A stretch of 64,000 bases of DNA from JBBWZH01 sp035544115 (lineage in GTDB: Bacteria > Actinomycetota > Actinomycetes > Mycobacteriales > CADCTP01), in contig OY970235.1 of assembly GCA_963714145.1 (NCBI GenBank), forward strand, positions 7,564,001 to 7,628,000, in the 5' to 3' direction. This document shows, one piece after another, positions 1 through 7,494 of the stretch. Made by a program: the position numbers and the translations under genes. Every line of letters begins with the position of its first letter. Position 1 is the first letter of the stretch. The notes under the pieces were generated by a model that worked only from the letters and a program-made list of their open reading frames with translations, searched no databases and was not told the origin of the DNA.

Positions 1-284
1 CACCGCCGGGTGCCGGCACGCGACCCGCCAGGTGGGCGACTTTGCGTACACACAGCGTCATAGCTGCCGGCAGCCCGCGTCACCAGTAGGCCACCGCCCT
101 GGTGCCGCCTGACCGGACCCCGACCCGGTCGTTGCGGCTGCCGGGGCGGTGGCCCGTCCGGCCTGGCACCGGCGGCGCGGTGTACCCTGTGCCGGTTCGC
201 CAGTGCCGTCCGCGGCCGGTGAGCAGCTTCCCTCCTGCCACGGAAGGTCCGTGGCCGCCTGAGTCCACAGGAGGTTCGTGACCC
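1..284. other. Left-edge intergenic region upstream of rpsF
   Basis: I recognise no gene here. The only open frames are short and have arginine/glycine-rich translations typical of shadow frames in high-GC DNA. The segment presumably carries the promoter and untranslated leader of the rpsF operon. It is rich in short GC inverted repeats, but I cannot point to one convincing -35/-10 pair. A TACCCT hexamer near 182-187 is a possible -10. The ribosome binding site AGGAGG at 269-274 belongs to rpsF. Confidence 0.5.
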
Positions 285-575
285 GTGCGTCACTACGAAC
301 TCATGGTGATCCTCGATCCTGATCTTGAGGAACGCACCATCTCGCCATCCCTCGACCAGTTCCTCACGGTGGTCCGCAGCTCCGGCGGCAGCGTGGAGAA
401 GGTCGACATCTGGGGCCGGCGCCGCCTCTCATACGAGATCAACAAGCGCGTCGAGGGCATCTACGCCGTCGTCGACGTGCAGGCCGAGCCGGCCACGGTG
501 CAGGAACTGGACCGCCAGCTCAACCTCAACGAATCGGTGCTGCGGACCAAGGTCATCCGGCCGGACATCCGCTAG
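285..575 (+). CDS. rpsF: 30S ribosomal protein S6 (bS6)
   Basis: Ribosomal protein of the small-subunit platform, which binds 16S rRNA as a heterodimer with S18. The 96-residue product begins MRHYELMVILDPDLEERT, the typical S6 opening, and has the family's usual length. The GTG start at 285 is preceded by a strong AGGAGG at 269-274 with ten bases of spacing. It is first in the conserved rpsF-ssb-rpsR-rplI series, with only 30 bp to ssb, so co-transcription is expected. Nothing unusual is seen in the protein. Confidence 0.97.
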   Translation: MRHYELMVILDPDLEERTISPSLDQFLTVVRSSGGSVEKVDIWGRRRLSYEINKRVEGIYAVVDVQAEPATVQELDRQLNLNESVLRTKVIRPDIR

Positions 576-605
576 CCACCGCCCGGACAGCGGAGATCGA
601 TACTC

Positions 606-1100
606 ATGGCAGGCGACACGATCATTACGGTGGTCGGCAACCTCACCGCCGATCCTGAGCTGCGGTTCACTCCGAGCGGCGCGGCCGTGGCCAACTTCAC
701 CGTGGCGTCCACACCGCGCACCTTCGACCGCCAGTCGAACGAGTGGAAGGACGGCGAAGCGCTGTTCCTCCGCTGCAACATCTGGCGCCAGGCAGCCGAG
801 CACGTCGCGGAATCGCTCACCCGGGGCACCCGGGTGATCGTCAGCGGCCGGCTGAAGCAGCGCTCCTTTGAGACAAGAGAAGGCGAGAAGCGCACTGTGA
901 TCGAGCTAGAGGTGGACGAGATCGGCCCCTCGCTGCGGTACGCGACGGCCAAGGTGAACAAGAGCGCTCGCGGCAGCAGCGGCGGCGGGAGCGGCTTCGC
1001 CGGCGCCCCCGCGGGCGGCAGCGGCCCGGCCGACGACCCGTGGGCGTCAGCCCCGGCCGCGGCGGCCGGTGGCGGTTACTCCGACGAGCCCCCGTTCTAA
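606..1100 (+). CDS. ssb: Single-stranded DNA-binding protein
   Basis: Essential SSB that coats single-stranded DNA during replication, recombination and repair. The 164-residue protein has an N-terminal OB fold (about residues 1-115, opening MAGDTIITVVGNLTADPELR), a glycine/serine/alanine-rich flexible linker (about 120-155) and the acidic tip YSDEPPF, the conserved docking peptide for SSB-interacting proteins. The order rpsF-ssb-rpsR is classical. ATG start at 606. The length and tail match the housekeeping SSB rather than a phage or plasmid copy. Confidence 0.97.
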   Translation: MAGDTIITVVGNLTADPELRFTPSGAAVANFTVASTPRTFDRQSNEWKDGEALFLRCNIWRQAAEHVAESLTRGTRVIVSGRLKQRSFETREGEKRTVIELEVDEIGPSLRYATAKVNKSARGSSGGGSGFAGAPAGGSGPADDPWASAPAAAAGGGYSDEPPF

Positions 1101-1139
1101 GCGGCCACCGCCATTACAGACAGACGGAGTAGATCAGGA

Positions 1140-1376
1140 ATGGCCAAGCCTCCCGCGCGCAAGCCGAAGAAAAAGGTCTGCGCATTCTGCAAGGACAAGA
1201 CCGCGTACATCGACTACAAGGACACCGGCCTGCTGCGGAAGTTCATCTCCGACCGCGGCAAGATCCGGGCCCGCCGGGTCACCGGCAACTGCAGCCAGCA
1301 CCAGCGGGACGTCGCCACGGCAGTGAAGAACAGCCGCGAGATGGCGCTGCTGCCCTACACCAGCACGGCGCGCTGA
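1140..1376 (+). CDS. rpsR: 30S ribosomal protein S18 (bS18), zinc-ribbon form
   Basis: Partner of S6 in the 30S platform. The 78-residue basic protein contains KVCAFCKDK near the N terminus and a later NCSQHQR, so the cysteine set of the zinc-binding (C+) form of S18 is present. Actinobacteria often carry a second zinc-free paralogue used under zinc limitation; this copy sits at the canonical ssb-rplI position. Start ATG 1140; 39 bp after ssb and 17 bp before rplI. Confidence 0.96.
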   Translation: MAKPPARKPKKKVCAFCKDKTAYIDYKDTGLLRKFISDRGKIRARRVTGNCSQHQRDVATAVKNSREMALLPYTSTAR

Positions 1377-1393
1377 GGGAGGTCGGGTTCTCC

Positions 1394-1843
1394 GTGAAGC
1401 TCATCCTCACCCAGGAAGTCGGCGGCCTCGGCTCCCCCGGCGACGTCATCGAGGTCAAGGACGGCTACGGCCGCAACTACCTCGTGCCGCGTGGTCTGGC
1501 GATGGCCTGGACCAAGGGCGGCGAGAAGCAGGTCGCCACGATCAAGCGGGCTCGCGACTCGCGGGAGATCCGCGACCTCGGCCACGCCAAGGAGATCCGC
1601 GGCCAGTTGCAGTCGCTGACCGTTCGGATGATCGCCCGCGCCGGCGCGGGCGGCCGGCTGTTCGGCTCGATCACCGCCGCTGACGTCGCCGACGCGGTCA
1701 AGGCCGCCGGCGGCCCGCAGCTGGACCGGCGCCGGATCCAGATGCCCGGCCACATCAAGTCGCTGGGCAGCCACAGCGTCAGCGTCGCCCTGCACCCGGA
1801 GGTGACCGCGACCATTCCGGTCGAGGTCGTCTCCGCCAAATAG
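1394..1843 (+). CDS. rplI: 50S ribosomal protein L9 (bL9)
   Basis: Large-subunit protein at the base of the L1 stalk. The 149-residue product starts MKLILTQEVGGLGSPGD, followed by the GYGRNYLVPRGLA segment, which is the family signature. It has two globular domains joined by a long helix in known structures. GTG start at 1394 gives the standard N terminus. It is the last gene of the ribosomal/ssb operon and is followed at once by a strong hairpin terminator. Confidence 0.97.
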   Translation: MKLILTQEVGGLGSPGDVIEVKDGYGRNYLVPRGLAMAWTKGGEKQVATIKRARDSREIRDLGHAKEIRGQLQSLTVRMIARAGAGGRLFGSITAADVADAVKAAGGPQLDRRRIQMPGHIKSLGSHSVSVALHPEVTATIPVEVVSAK

Positions 1844-1860
1844 GCACGTCGTACGCCTGA

Positions 1861-1905
1861 GGGCCCGGCCCGCGGTACCTACCGCGGGCCGGGCCCTTCG
1901 GTCTT
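1861..1905 (+). terminator. Intrinsic terminator after rplI
   Basis: Perfect 16-bp stem: GGGCCCGGCCCGCGGT at 1861-1876 pairs with ACCGCGGGCCGGGCCC at 1881-1896 across a 4-base loop, followed by TTCGGTCTTT. It lies 18 bp after the rplI stop codon and ends the rpsF operon before convergent dnaB. Confidence 0.85.
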
Positions 1906-2055
1906 TCATGCCTGGCCCAAGCCGGCCTGGCCCAGGGTCGGCCGGCCGAAGCCGAGCTGGCCCAACCTGGGCTGACGCAGCGCCGCCTGACCCAGGGTGG
2001 GCCGAGGCCGGGCGGGCCGACCCCGGGTCGGCTGAGGCAGGGTGCGCCGACCCCG

Positions 2056-2120
2056 GGTTGGCTGAGGCAGGGTTGGCTGAGGCAGGGTTGGCCGAGGCAG
2101 GGTTGGCCGAGGCAGGGTTG
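2056..2120. repeat. 15-bp tandem repeat between rplI and dnaB
   Basis: Four copies of a 15-bp unit, GGTTGGCTGAGGCAG (the last two with one T to C change), run from 2056 to 2115 with a partial fifth to 2120. More degenerate copies extend back towards 1930. It lies between the rplI terminator and the 3' end of dnaB (stop codon complement 2125-2127). A frame reading through it is open (Leu-Ala-Glu-Ala-Gly repeats), but its composition and overlap with dnaB argue against a gene. Confidence 0.85.
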
Positions 2121-2124
2121 TGGC

Positions 2125-5100
2125 TCAGGTCGCCATGTCCACGAAGCGGCTGTAGTGGCCCTGGAAGGCGACGGTCACCACCCCGGTCGGCCCGTTGCGG
2201 TGCTTGGCCAGGATCAGGTCGGCCTCGCCGGCCCGCGGCGACTCGCGTTCGTACGCGTCCTCGCGGTGCAGGAGCAGCACCATGTCAGCGTCCTGCTCGA
2301 TGCTGTTGTGCGCGACGATGCCGTCTGCGATGAAGTTGTGCGTGCCCTGCACAGTTGCATCGAAGACCGGCAGAGGGCCTAACGGCTCGACGGCGACCAC
2401 CTGATCCCAGAACGCATCGTCGGTCGCTGCGACCTGGAGCAGGTCCGAACCGACAGCCTCGGCACACCGCAGCAGCCGGTCCCGGGACGGTGCCGACCGG
2501 TACAGCGCCGAGCCGCAGTAGTGAGTGCCGATCGCGGCCTGGAACTGCCGCTCGGTGAGGCCAGCACGGATCCGCGCGGAGCGCACCGATCGCCAGACCT
2601 CGGCGGGTAGCGTGTCGACGTTCGTGTTCACCACGACGGACGCGCTCGCCAGCAGATACACGGCGGCGGAGCGACCGCGCGCTCCGTGTACGCCTACCTC
2701 CGCGCAGAACCGGCGCATGTCCCGCGATCCAGCGACCGTCACGTGGTATCCGGGCCGGGCAGAGCGGCGAAAGTCGACCCGCCGGGTTCGGCTGGCCAGG
2801 CCGAGCCGACCGAGTAGGTGCGCCACGCCGTCGGCGAGCGCCCGGCTGGATGTCGAGTAGTACACCCGTGCGCTTGACTTACGCGAGGCCGTGGCCGGCA
2901 CGAACACGCAGCCGTCGGTCGCCCACAGATGCCGGAGAAAAACCCTGATCTCCTCGTCGTCCGCGGCGTACAGGGCATCCGGCAGCCGCTTCTCGTAAGA
3001 CCGGAGGTCCGAGATGCCCAGGTCGCGGAACCACTGGTGGACCGGATTGCAACGGCCGTGGGTGAGCGGGTACGGCGCCGGCAGGTAGGTGTGCGACCAG
3101 TTCCCCTGCCGCACTCGGCGCGGTGTGATCCCGAACTCCGCCGCGGCCGCGGCTTCGACGAAGGCGAGATTCTCCTCGTCTTGCGAGGTGTAGTGCGGAG
3201 GCTGCCGGGCGAGCACGCAGCCGTCCCCGATCAGGTGCGCGAGCAAGCCCACCCGGTGCACCGACCAGCCGAGCCCGGCTGACGAGGGCGCCGGTACCCG
3301 GCGCGGGACGGCGATCCGGTCACCGGCGGTGATGTCGCTCAGCGCGCGCCAGCCGGCGAGGGTGAGGAACTTGTGGTTGGCGGACGCCTTGACGGTCCGG
3401 CCGGATGCCAGGGTGAGCCGGAACGTCTCTTTCACTCCGGCCGAGAAGACGTTCGTCAGCGGCGCCGCGACCAGGCGCCGGTGGGCATCCATGGACCACA
3501 CAGACACGCCCTCCCAGCCGTCCCGGAGCAGGGTCTCGAACGACACGGGCGCGCCCGTGTCTGCGCGCAGCAGCGTGGTGTCTCGGGTGAGGCAGCCGGA
3601 CTCACGTAGGTCGGACAGCATTGGCTTTTTGTCTTGGCGTTGTTCGGGGCCACGGTTCAGCTGGCTGATCCCGACGACCGGAACCTCCAACTCCTTGGCG
3701 AGCAGCTTCAGTGATCGGGAGAACTCCGACACTTCCTGCTGGCGGCTCTCCACCCGCTTGCCGCTGGTCATCAGCTGCAGGTAGTCGATGACCACCAGCC
3801 GCAGGTCGTTCCGCTGCCGGAGCCGCCGTGCCTTGGCCCGGATCTCCATCATGGTCAGGTTCGGTGAGTCGTCGATGTAGAGCGGAGCGTCGGCGACCTC
3901 GCCCATCCGCCGGGCCAGCCGGGCCCAGTCGTCGTCGCTCATGTGCCCGGACCGCATGTGGTGCAGCGCGACCTTCGCCTCCGCCGAGAGGAGCCGCATC
4001 GTGATCTCCGACCGGCTCATCTCCAGCGAGAAGATCACCGACGTCAGCCCGTGCTTGATCGAACACGACCGCGCGAAGTCCAGGCCGAGGGTCGAATTGT
4101 GCGTCGGAATCATCGACTGGCCAGCGAGATACAGGTGGTCCACGTTGTCCACCTCGACGCAGCGCACCGGTACCGAGGCGACCGGACGGACGTCCGTGAT
4201 GTAGCGGACCTTCGTGGTGCGCGACGATGTCCGGCACCGCTCGGCCTTCCGGGACAGCTTGAACACCGGCTCGGTCGGCGTGAAGGTGACCAGGTAGCAG
4301 GTCGATGAGTCGGGGGTCCGGCCCGGGACCGGCTTCGTGGTCATCCTGGCCCGGTAGCCGAGGCTCAGGGCCAGTTCGTGCGCCCCTTCCGCGAGCCGCT
4401 GGTTCGTGACTGCGAACTGCACGCTGCCCGCCACCGACACGTACCCGTCGGTGTCGAGCAGGCCGGCGAGCAGGTCCCGCCGTTGCGCCTCTGACGCGCG
4501 GAGGTACATCGGCGGTATGTGCTTGTCGCCGAGCACGCCCAGACCTCGCAGCCGCCCGGTCACGGTGCCCGGGCCGGACCGGCAGGCCATGCACATCTGG
4601 CCGCCGGGCGCCGGGCCGGCGCACAGCCGGCAGCGGTACTCCCGGCCGAGGCCCCCGGTCGCTCGGAAGCCGGCGCCGCAGGACCGTCCGCACGTCTGGA
4701 CACCGAGTGCCTGCGGAGTGAACGACTCTCCGCAGACCGGGCACTGCCGCTCCGGGAGAGGAGGCGGCGGTGGCAGGGCGATGGAGTAGAGCAGTCGGCC
4801 CGCGTTCTTGACGACGTAGCCACGGCGGCGAATCTCGTCGGGAATCTCGGGGTCGGCGGAGGTGATCCGAGGGCCGTTCGAGTGGCCGTCGCCCAGCCAC
4901 GCGCCGAGCAGGTACGGGTCGATCGGCAGGTCGGCGTCGGGCAGATCGAGCGGTGCGGCGACTGCAACGGCGTGGTTCGGCCGCTGGTCTGCTGACGCGC
5001 AGCGCAGCGTCGCGCGGATGTTCTCGGTGGTGACGATCTCCGCGTGGTCGGCAGCGTGCCAGACGTCGACGGGTCGGCTCACTCGATCGTTCAGCACCTG

Positions 5101-6279
5101 CGCAAGCTGGCGCCTGGAGTAGACCGGAGCATGCCAGGCATAGGTCCGCCGCGGACCGCTGGAGGTGCGCGCCTCGCGGCCGGCGACGTCGACCGGGCGT
5201 GCCGCCGTGTGTATGACGTTACGGAACTCCGCGCCGACCTCGGAGACGAACCCGGGCACGGTGACCCGCTGATCCTGCTCGGCGGCGACGCTCGCCACCA
5301 CGGCCACCCGACCGAGCCTGTCCGGAGCCCGGTAGTGCGTCGCCGGACGCCGTTCCGTGGCGGCGCGGCGACTCGCCCGGGACGTCGTCCGCCACTGGTG
5401 CAGCGCGTCGGCGACGATCACGCTGCCGTCCGAGAACTCGACCTCGTAGCAGGCCCGGCCGTGCATGACATCGGTCGCGGCGACGATGGTCGTGGGGCGG
5501 CCGTCGGCGCCGAGCAGTCGGTCGCCGACCCGCACGTCGCCCATCGTGGTCCAGCCGGTCGGGGTGGGCAGTGGGGTCTCGAGCGCGAGCGCCTTGCCGA
5601 TCGCGGGCCGGGCGGCCACCACCACCATCTGACCGGCGTGCAGGCCGTTGGTGATCTGGTCGAGCTCGGCGAAGCCGGTGGGGACGCCGACGCTGGCGCC
5701 GCCCCGGGAGGAGATCGCGTCGATCTCGTCCATCGTGCCCTGCAGGAGCTGTTCGAGGCGGACGTAGTCTTCGCTCATCCGGCGCTCGGTCACGTCGTAG
5801 ATCTCGGCCTGGGCGCGGTCGACCACCTCGTTGACGTCACCGCCCTGGCCGGCGGCGGCGCCGTAGCCGAGCTGGACGATGCGGGTGCCGGCCTCGACCA
5901 GCCGGCGCAGCACGGCCCGCTCGCCGACGATCTCGGCGTAGTAGCCGGCGTTCGCCGCGGTGGGCACCGAGCTGATCAGCGTGTGCAGGTAGGTCGCGCC
6001 GCCCACCCGCATCAGCTGGCCGGACCGGGTCAGCTCGGCGCTGACGGTCACCGGGTCGGCGGGCTCGCCGCGGCCGTAGAGATCGAGGATCGTGTCGTAG
6101 ACGATCTGGTGCGCCGGCCGGTAGAAGTCGGCCGACCGCAGCACCTCGACCACATCCGCGATCGCGTCCTTGGACAGCAGCATGCCGCCGAGCACGGACT
6201 GCTCCGCCTGAATGTCTTGCGGCGGCTGCCGTTCGAACTCCGGCGCCGGCCCGACCCCCCGATCATCGGCGACAGCCAC
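2125..6279 (-). CDS. dnaB: Replicative DNA helicase DnaB with two inteins
   Basis: Hexameric helicase that unwinds DNA ahead of the replisome. From the GTG at 6277-6279 the precursor is 1384 residues; removing inteins of 499 and 430 residues leaves 455, the normal DnaB length. Extein features: N-terminal PPQDIQAEQSVLGGMLLSKD, Walker A ARPAIGK/ST split by intein 1, Walker B LRLVVIDYLQLM, and SDLRESG/SIEQDAD split by intein 2. Start choice: an in-frame ATG at 6328-6330 and a longer frame to 6546 exist, but the ATG lies inside a LexA box and promoter; the GTG at 6279 has a GGAGG upstream and gives the family-like MAVADDRG start. The gene runs towards the rpsF operon and is probably LexA-controlled. 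Splicing at the P-loop is needed for ATPase activity. Confidence 0.95.
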   Translation of the reverse strand: MAVADDRGVGPAPEFERQPPQDIQAEQSVLGGMLLSKDAIADVVEVLRSADFYRPAHQIVYDTILDLYGRGEPADPVTVSAELTRSGQLMRVGGATYLHTLISSVPTAANAGYYAEIVGERAVLRRLVEAGTRIVQLGYGAAAGQGGDVNEVVDRAQAEIYDVTERRMSEDYVRLEQLLQGTMDEIDAISSRGGASVGVPTGFAELDQITNGLHAGQMVVVAARPAIGKALALETPLPTPTGWTTMGDVRVGDRLLGADGRPTTIVAATDVMHGRACYEVEFSDGSVIVADALHQWRTTSRASRRAATERRPATHYRAPDRLGRVAVVASVAAEQDQRVTVPGFVSEVGAEFRNVIHTAARPVDVAGREARTSSGPRRTYAWHAPVYSRRQLAQVLNDRVSRPVDVWHAADHAEIVTTENIRATLRCASADQRPNHAVAVAAPLDLPDADLPIDPYLLGAWLGDGHSNGPRITSADPEIPDEIRRRGYVVKNAGRLLYSIALPPPPPLPERQCPVCGESFTPQALGVQTCGRSCGAGFRATGGLGREYRCRLCAGPAPGGQMCMACRSGPGTVTGRLRGLGVLGDKHIPPMYLRASEAQRRDLLAGLLDTDGYVSVAGSVQFAVTNQRLAEGAHELALSLGYRARMTTKPVPGRTPDSSTCYLVTFTPTEPVFKLSRKAERCRTSSRTTKVRYITDVRPVASVPVRCVEVDNVDHLYLAGQSMIPTHNSTLGLDFARSCSIKHGLTSVIFSLEMSRSEITMRLLSAEAKVALHHMRSGHMSDDDWARLARRMGEVADAPLYIDDSPNLTMMEIRAKARRLRQRNDLRLVVIDYLQLMTSGKRVESRQQEVSEFSRSLKLLAKELEVPVVGISQLNRGPEQRQDKKPMLSDLRESGCLTRDTTLLRADTGAPVSFETLLRDGWEGVSVWSMDAHRRLVAAPLTNVFSAGVKETFRLTLASGRTVKASANHKFLTLAGWRALSDITAGDRIAVPRRVPAPSSAGLGWSVHRVGLLAHLIGDGCVLARQPPHYTSQDEENLAFVEAAAAAEFGITPRRVRQGNWSHTYLPAPYPLTHGRCNPVHQWFRDLGISDLRSYEKRLPDALYAADDEEIRVFLRHLWATDGCVFVPATASRKSSARVYYSTSSRALADGVAHLLGRLGLASRTRRVDFRRSARPGYHVTVAGSRDMRRFCAEVGVHGARGRSAAVYLLASASVVVNTNVDTLPAEVWRSVRSARIRAGLTERQFQAAIGTHYCGSALYRSAPSRDRLLRCAEAVGSDLLQVAATDDAFWDQVVAVEPLGPLPVFDATVQGTHNFIADGIVAHNSIEQDADMVLLLHREDAYERESPRAGEADLILAKHRNGPTGVVTVAFQGHYSRFVDMAT
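2305..3594 (-). mobile_element. DnaB intein 2 (canonical, LAGLIDADG endonuclease)
   Basis: 430-residue intein between extein LRESG and SIEQDAD. It begins with Cys (CLTRDTTLLRADTG) and ends HN followed by Ser+1, the canonical class 1 arrangement. Block B is visible as TVKASANHKFL (with the His), and the C-terminal blocks as FDATVQGTHNFIADGIVAHN. Two LAGLIDADG-type helices, LLAHLIGDGC and LRHLWATDGC, mark a homing endonuclease domain, so the element may still be mobile. Boundaries follow from the conserved DnaB extein sequence on either side. Confidence 0.92.
4096..5592 (-). mobile_element. DnaB intein 1 in the P-loop (class 3 type, LAGLIDADG endonuclease)
   Basis: 499-residue intein inserted between ARPAIGK and STLGLDF, directly in Walker A. 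It begins with Ala, not Cys or Ser, and ends THN with Ser+1. The three residues of the class 3 W-C-T triplet are in place: Trp in block B (ADALHQW, intein residue 67), Cys in block F (PVRCVEVDN, residue 478) and Thr in block G (PTHN, residue 497). LAGLIDADG-like helices LLGAWLGDGH and LLAGLLDTDG flank an insert with CPVC, CGRSC, CRLC and CMAC, probably zinc binding. A P-loop DnaB intein of mycobacteria is reported to be redox sensitive; whether this one behaves the same is inference. Confidence 0.9.
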
Positions 6280-6318
6280 GCCGATCCCACCCTCCGTCAG
6301 CCCGTTCGATCCTGTGTC

Positions 6319-6348
6319 ATTATCGAACATATGTTCGACCGGAGGCAA
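6319..6348 (-). promoter_or_regulatory. Predicted dnaB promoter
   Basis: On the minus strand, TTGCCT (complement of 6343-6348) and GATAAT (complement of 6319-6324) are separated by 18 bp and could form the -35 and -10. Transcription would then start near 6312, about 30-35 bp before the GTG at 6279. This supports the short dnaB start. The LexA box overlaps the spacer and the -10. Confidence 0.5.
6323..6338. promoter_or_regulatory. LexA (SOS) box upstream of dnaB
   Basis: TCGAACATATGTTCGA is a perfect 16-bp palindrome matching the actinobacterial LexA consensus TCGAAC-N4-GTTCGA at all twelve defined positions. It lies within the predicted core promoter of dnaB, 44 bp before the preferred start codon, so LexA binding should repress dnaB until DNA damage. 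Confidence 0.8.
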
Positions 6349-6584
6349 GGCGACGGATGGCCCGCCCACTTCACGCAGGCCAAGGCTAGGGAGTGGGCGG
6401 CGGGCCGTCGATCCAGGCTGTGGATCAAGTTGGGGATGGGGTTGTGGAGAGCGGCAGCTGGCTTGTGCGGGCGCTGTGGAAAAGCTGTGGATCTCGACCG
6501 GCTGCGGGCGCGCGCACCCGCGCTGACCAGCGGGTCTTCCGTCCACCGCCTGTGGATGGAAGAAAGATTCGAATTACCGGGAGC

Positions 6585-6616
6585 GAGGGGCCCAGGGTTG
6601 GCACTCCGGGCCCCTC
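6585..6616 (-). terminator. Terminator downstream of the PadR-like gene
   Basis: Inverted repeat GAGGGGCCC (6585-6593) / GGGCCCCTC (6608-6616) with a 14-base loop, 10 bp beyond the stop codon of the minus-strand padR-like gene. On the minus strand it is followed by an A+T-richer stretch with TTTCTT. Probable intrinsic terminator, imperfect because no U tract follows directly. Confidence 0.5.
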
Positions 6617-6626
6617 ACCGGGTCGG

Positions 6627-7391
6627 TCACGACTCGGCCTGGTCGCCCGCCGGGTCGGCCGGCTGCTCGGTCGGTGCGGCCTCGTCCGGGTCGCCGGCGA
6701 GGATGCCGTAGAGCCGGCGTCGCACGTCGGTGAGCATCTCGGTGGCCCGCTGCACGTCGCCCGCGGCACCGACCTGGGCTACCTGCGAGGCGGCTCCGGT
6801 TACGGCGCGAACCGCGTTCATCAGCTCCCAGGTCTGCTCGTCCGGCTGGCCGCCGACGGCCTCCCAGGGCGCCGAGAGCTCCTCCTGGTGCGTCTCGACG
6901 TAGACCCGGCCGACGTCGGTCAGGTGCACCACCCGGCGGCCGTCGATCTCCTCGATCCGGACCAGTGCCTCGTCCTGAAGCTGCTGCAGGATCGGGTAGA
7001 CCGAGCCCGGGCTAGGCCGCCAGGCGCCGTGGCTGCGCTCGGCCAGCTCGTTGATGATCTGGTAGCCGTGCATCGGCTGCTCGGCGAGCAGCGCCAGCAC
7101 CGAGGCGCGGACATCACCGCGGGCCGCCCGGCGGCCGCCGCGGAACGGTGGCCGGAACCCGGGGCCGAAGCCGCGCGGCTCCCAGCCACCCGACCCGCCG
7201 AAGCCGCTGGACCCGCCGAAGCCACCGCGTGGCTCCCGGCCGAAGTCACCCGGCCCGCCCGGGCCCCCTGGGCCGCCGTGCCGGTGGCCGTGGCCACGCC
7301 GGCGGCCGCGCCCGCTGTCTTCCGTGTGTGCCATGTAGCCGCCGCGCGGCCCCCACCAGGGGCCACGCCCGGCCTGTTCGAAGGTACTCAT
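6627..7391 (-). CDS. PadR-family transcriptional regulator
   Basis: Predicted DNA-binding repressor of 254 residues. The N-terminal 75 residues are glycine-, arginine- and histidine-rich low complexity. The PadR winged helix follows (about residues 75-165): VRASVLALLAEQPMHGYQII, then GSVYPILQQLQDEALV and the wing. A further helical region probably provides dimerisation. The ATG at 7389-7391 is chosen because GAGGAGGAGAAGG precedes it closely; an in-frame upstream ATG (7454) lacks this. PadR proteins commonly repress their own promoter and a neighbouring transporter, but no transporter is adjacent. The Gly/His-rich arm could bind metal; that is speculation. Confidence 0.88.
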   Translation of the reverse strand: MSTFEQAGRGPWWGPRGGYMAHTEDSGRGRRRGHGHRHGGPGGPGGPGDFGREPRGGFGGSSGFGGSGGWEPRGFGPGFRPPFRGGRRAARGDVRASVLALLAEQPMHGYQIINELAERSHGAWRPSPGSVYPILQQLQDEALVRIEEIDGRRVVHLTDVGRVYVETHQEELSAPWEAVGGQPDEQTWELMNAVRAVTGAASQVAQVGAAGDVQRATEMLTDVRRRLYGILAGDPDEAAPTEQPADPAGDQAES

Positions 7392-7410
7392 CCTTCTCCT
7401 CCTCTGAGTG

Positions 7411-7436
7411 TATCGGTGTGCGCTCACGATATATCG
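7411..7436. promoter_or_regulatory. Possible PadR operator
   Basis: Just upstream of the PadR-like start codon lie TATCG (7411-7415) and a perfect 10-bp palindrome CGATATATCG (7427-7436), an AT-rich island in very GC-rich DNA. PadR repressors often autoregulate through short AT-rich dyads of this kind. The assignment rests on position and symmetry only. Confidence 0.35.
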
Positions 7437-7494
7437 CCAACCTGTCGGTGGCAACCCTCATTTGGTACGAGCGGGCTGATGTCGGGGTGCCGGG

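Larger units (their letters stand above)
6280..6626. other. Intergenic region dnaB-padR with DnaA-box-like motifs
   Basis: Contains the dnaB promoter and LexA box at its left end, the padR terminator at its right end, and between them five same-direction TGTGGA-containing 9-mers: TGTGGATCA (6419), TGTGGAGAG (6443), TGTGGAAAA (6475), TGTGGATCT (6486) and TGTGGATGG (6551). The first and third differ by one base from the complement of TTATCCACA. No protein gene is supported; an in-frame extension of dnaB through here would add an unconserved arginine/proline-rich leader. Confidence 0.5.

Noticed and set aside
150..284. S6:S18 autoregulatory RNA in the rpsF leader
   Set aside because: Hairpins can be drawn in this GC-rich leader, but I could not match the conserved S6:S18-binding structure by eye.
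1908..2333. Open frame with Leu-Ala-Glu-Ala-Gly repeats on the plus strand
   Set aside because: It reads through the 15-bp repeats and antisense into dnaB, has no ribosome site and follows a strong terminator.
5044..6711. Long plus-strand open frame opposite dnaB
   Set aside because: Antisense shadow of the DnaB N-terminal extein and intein 1; no conserved motifs.
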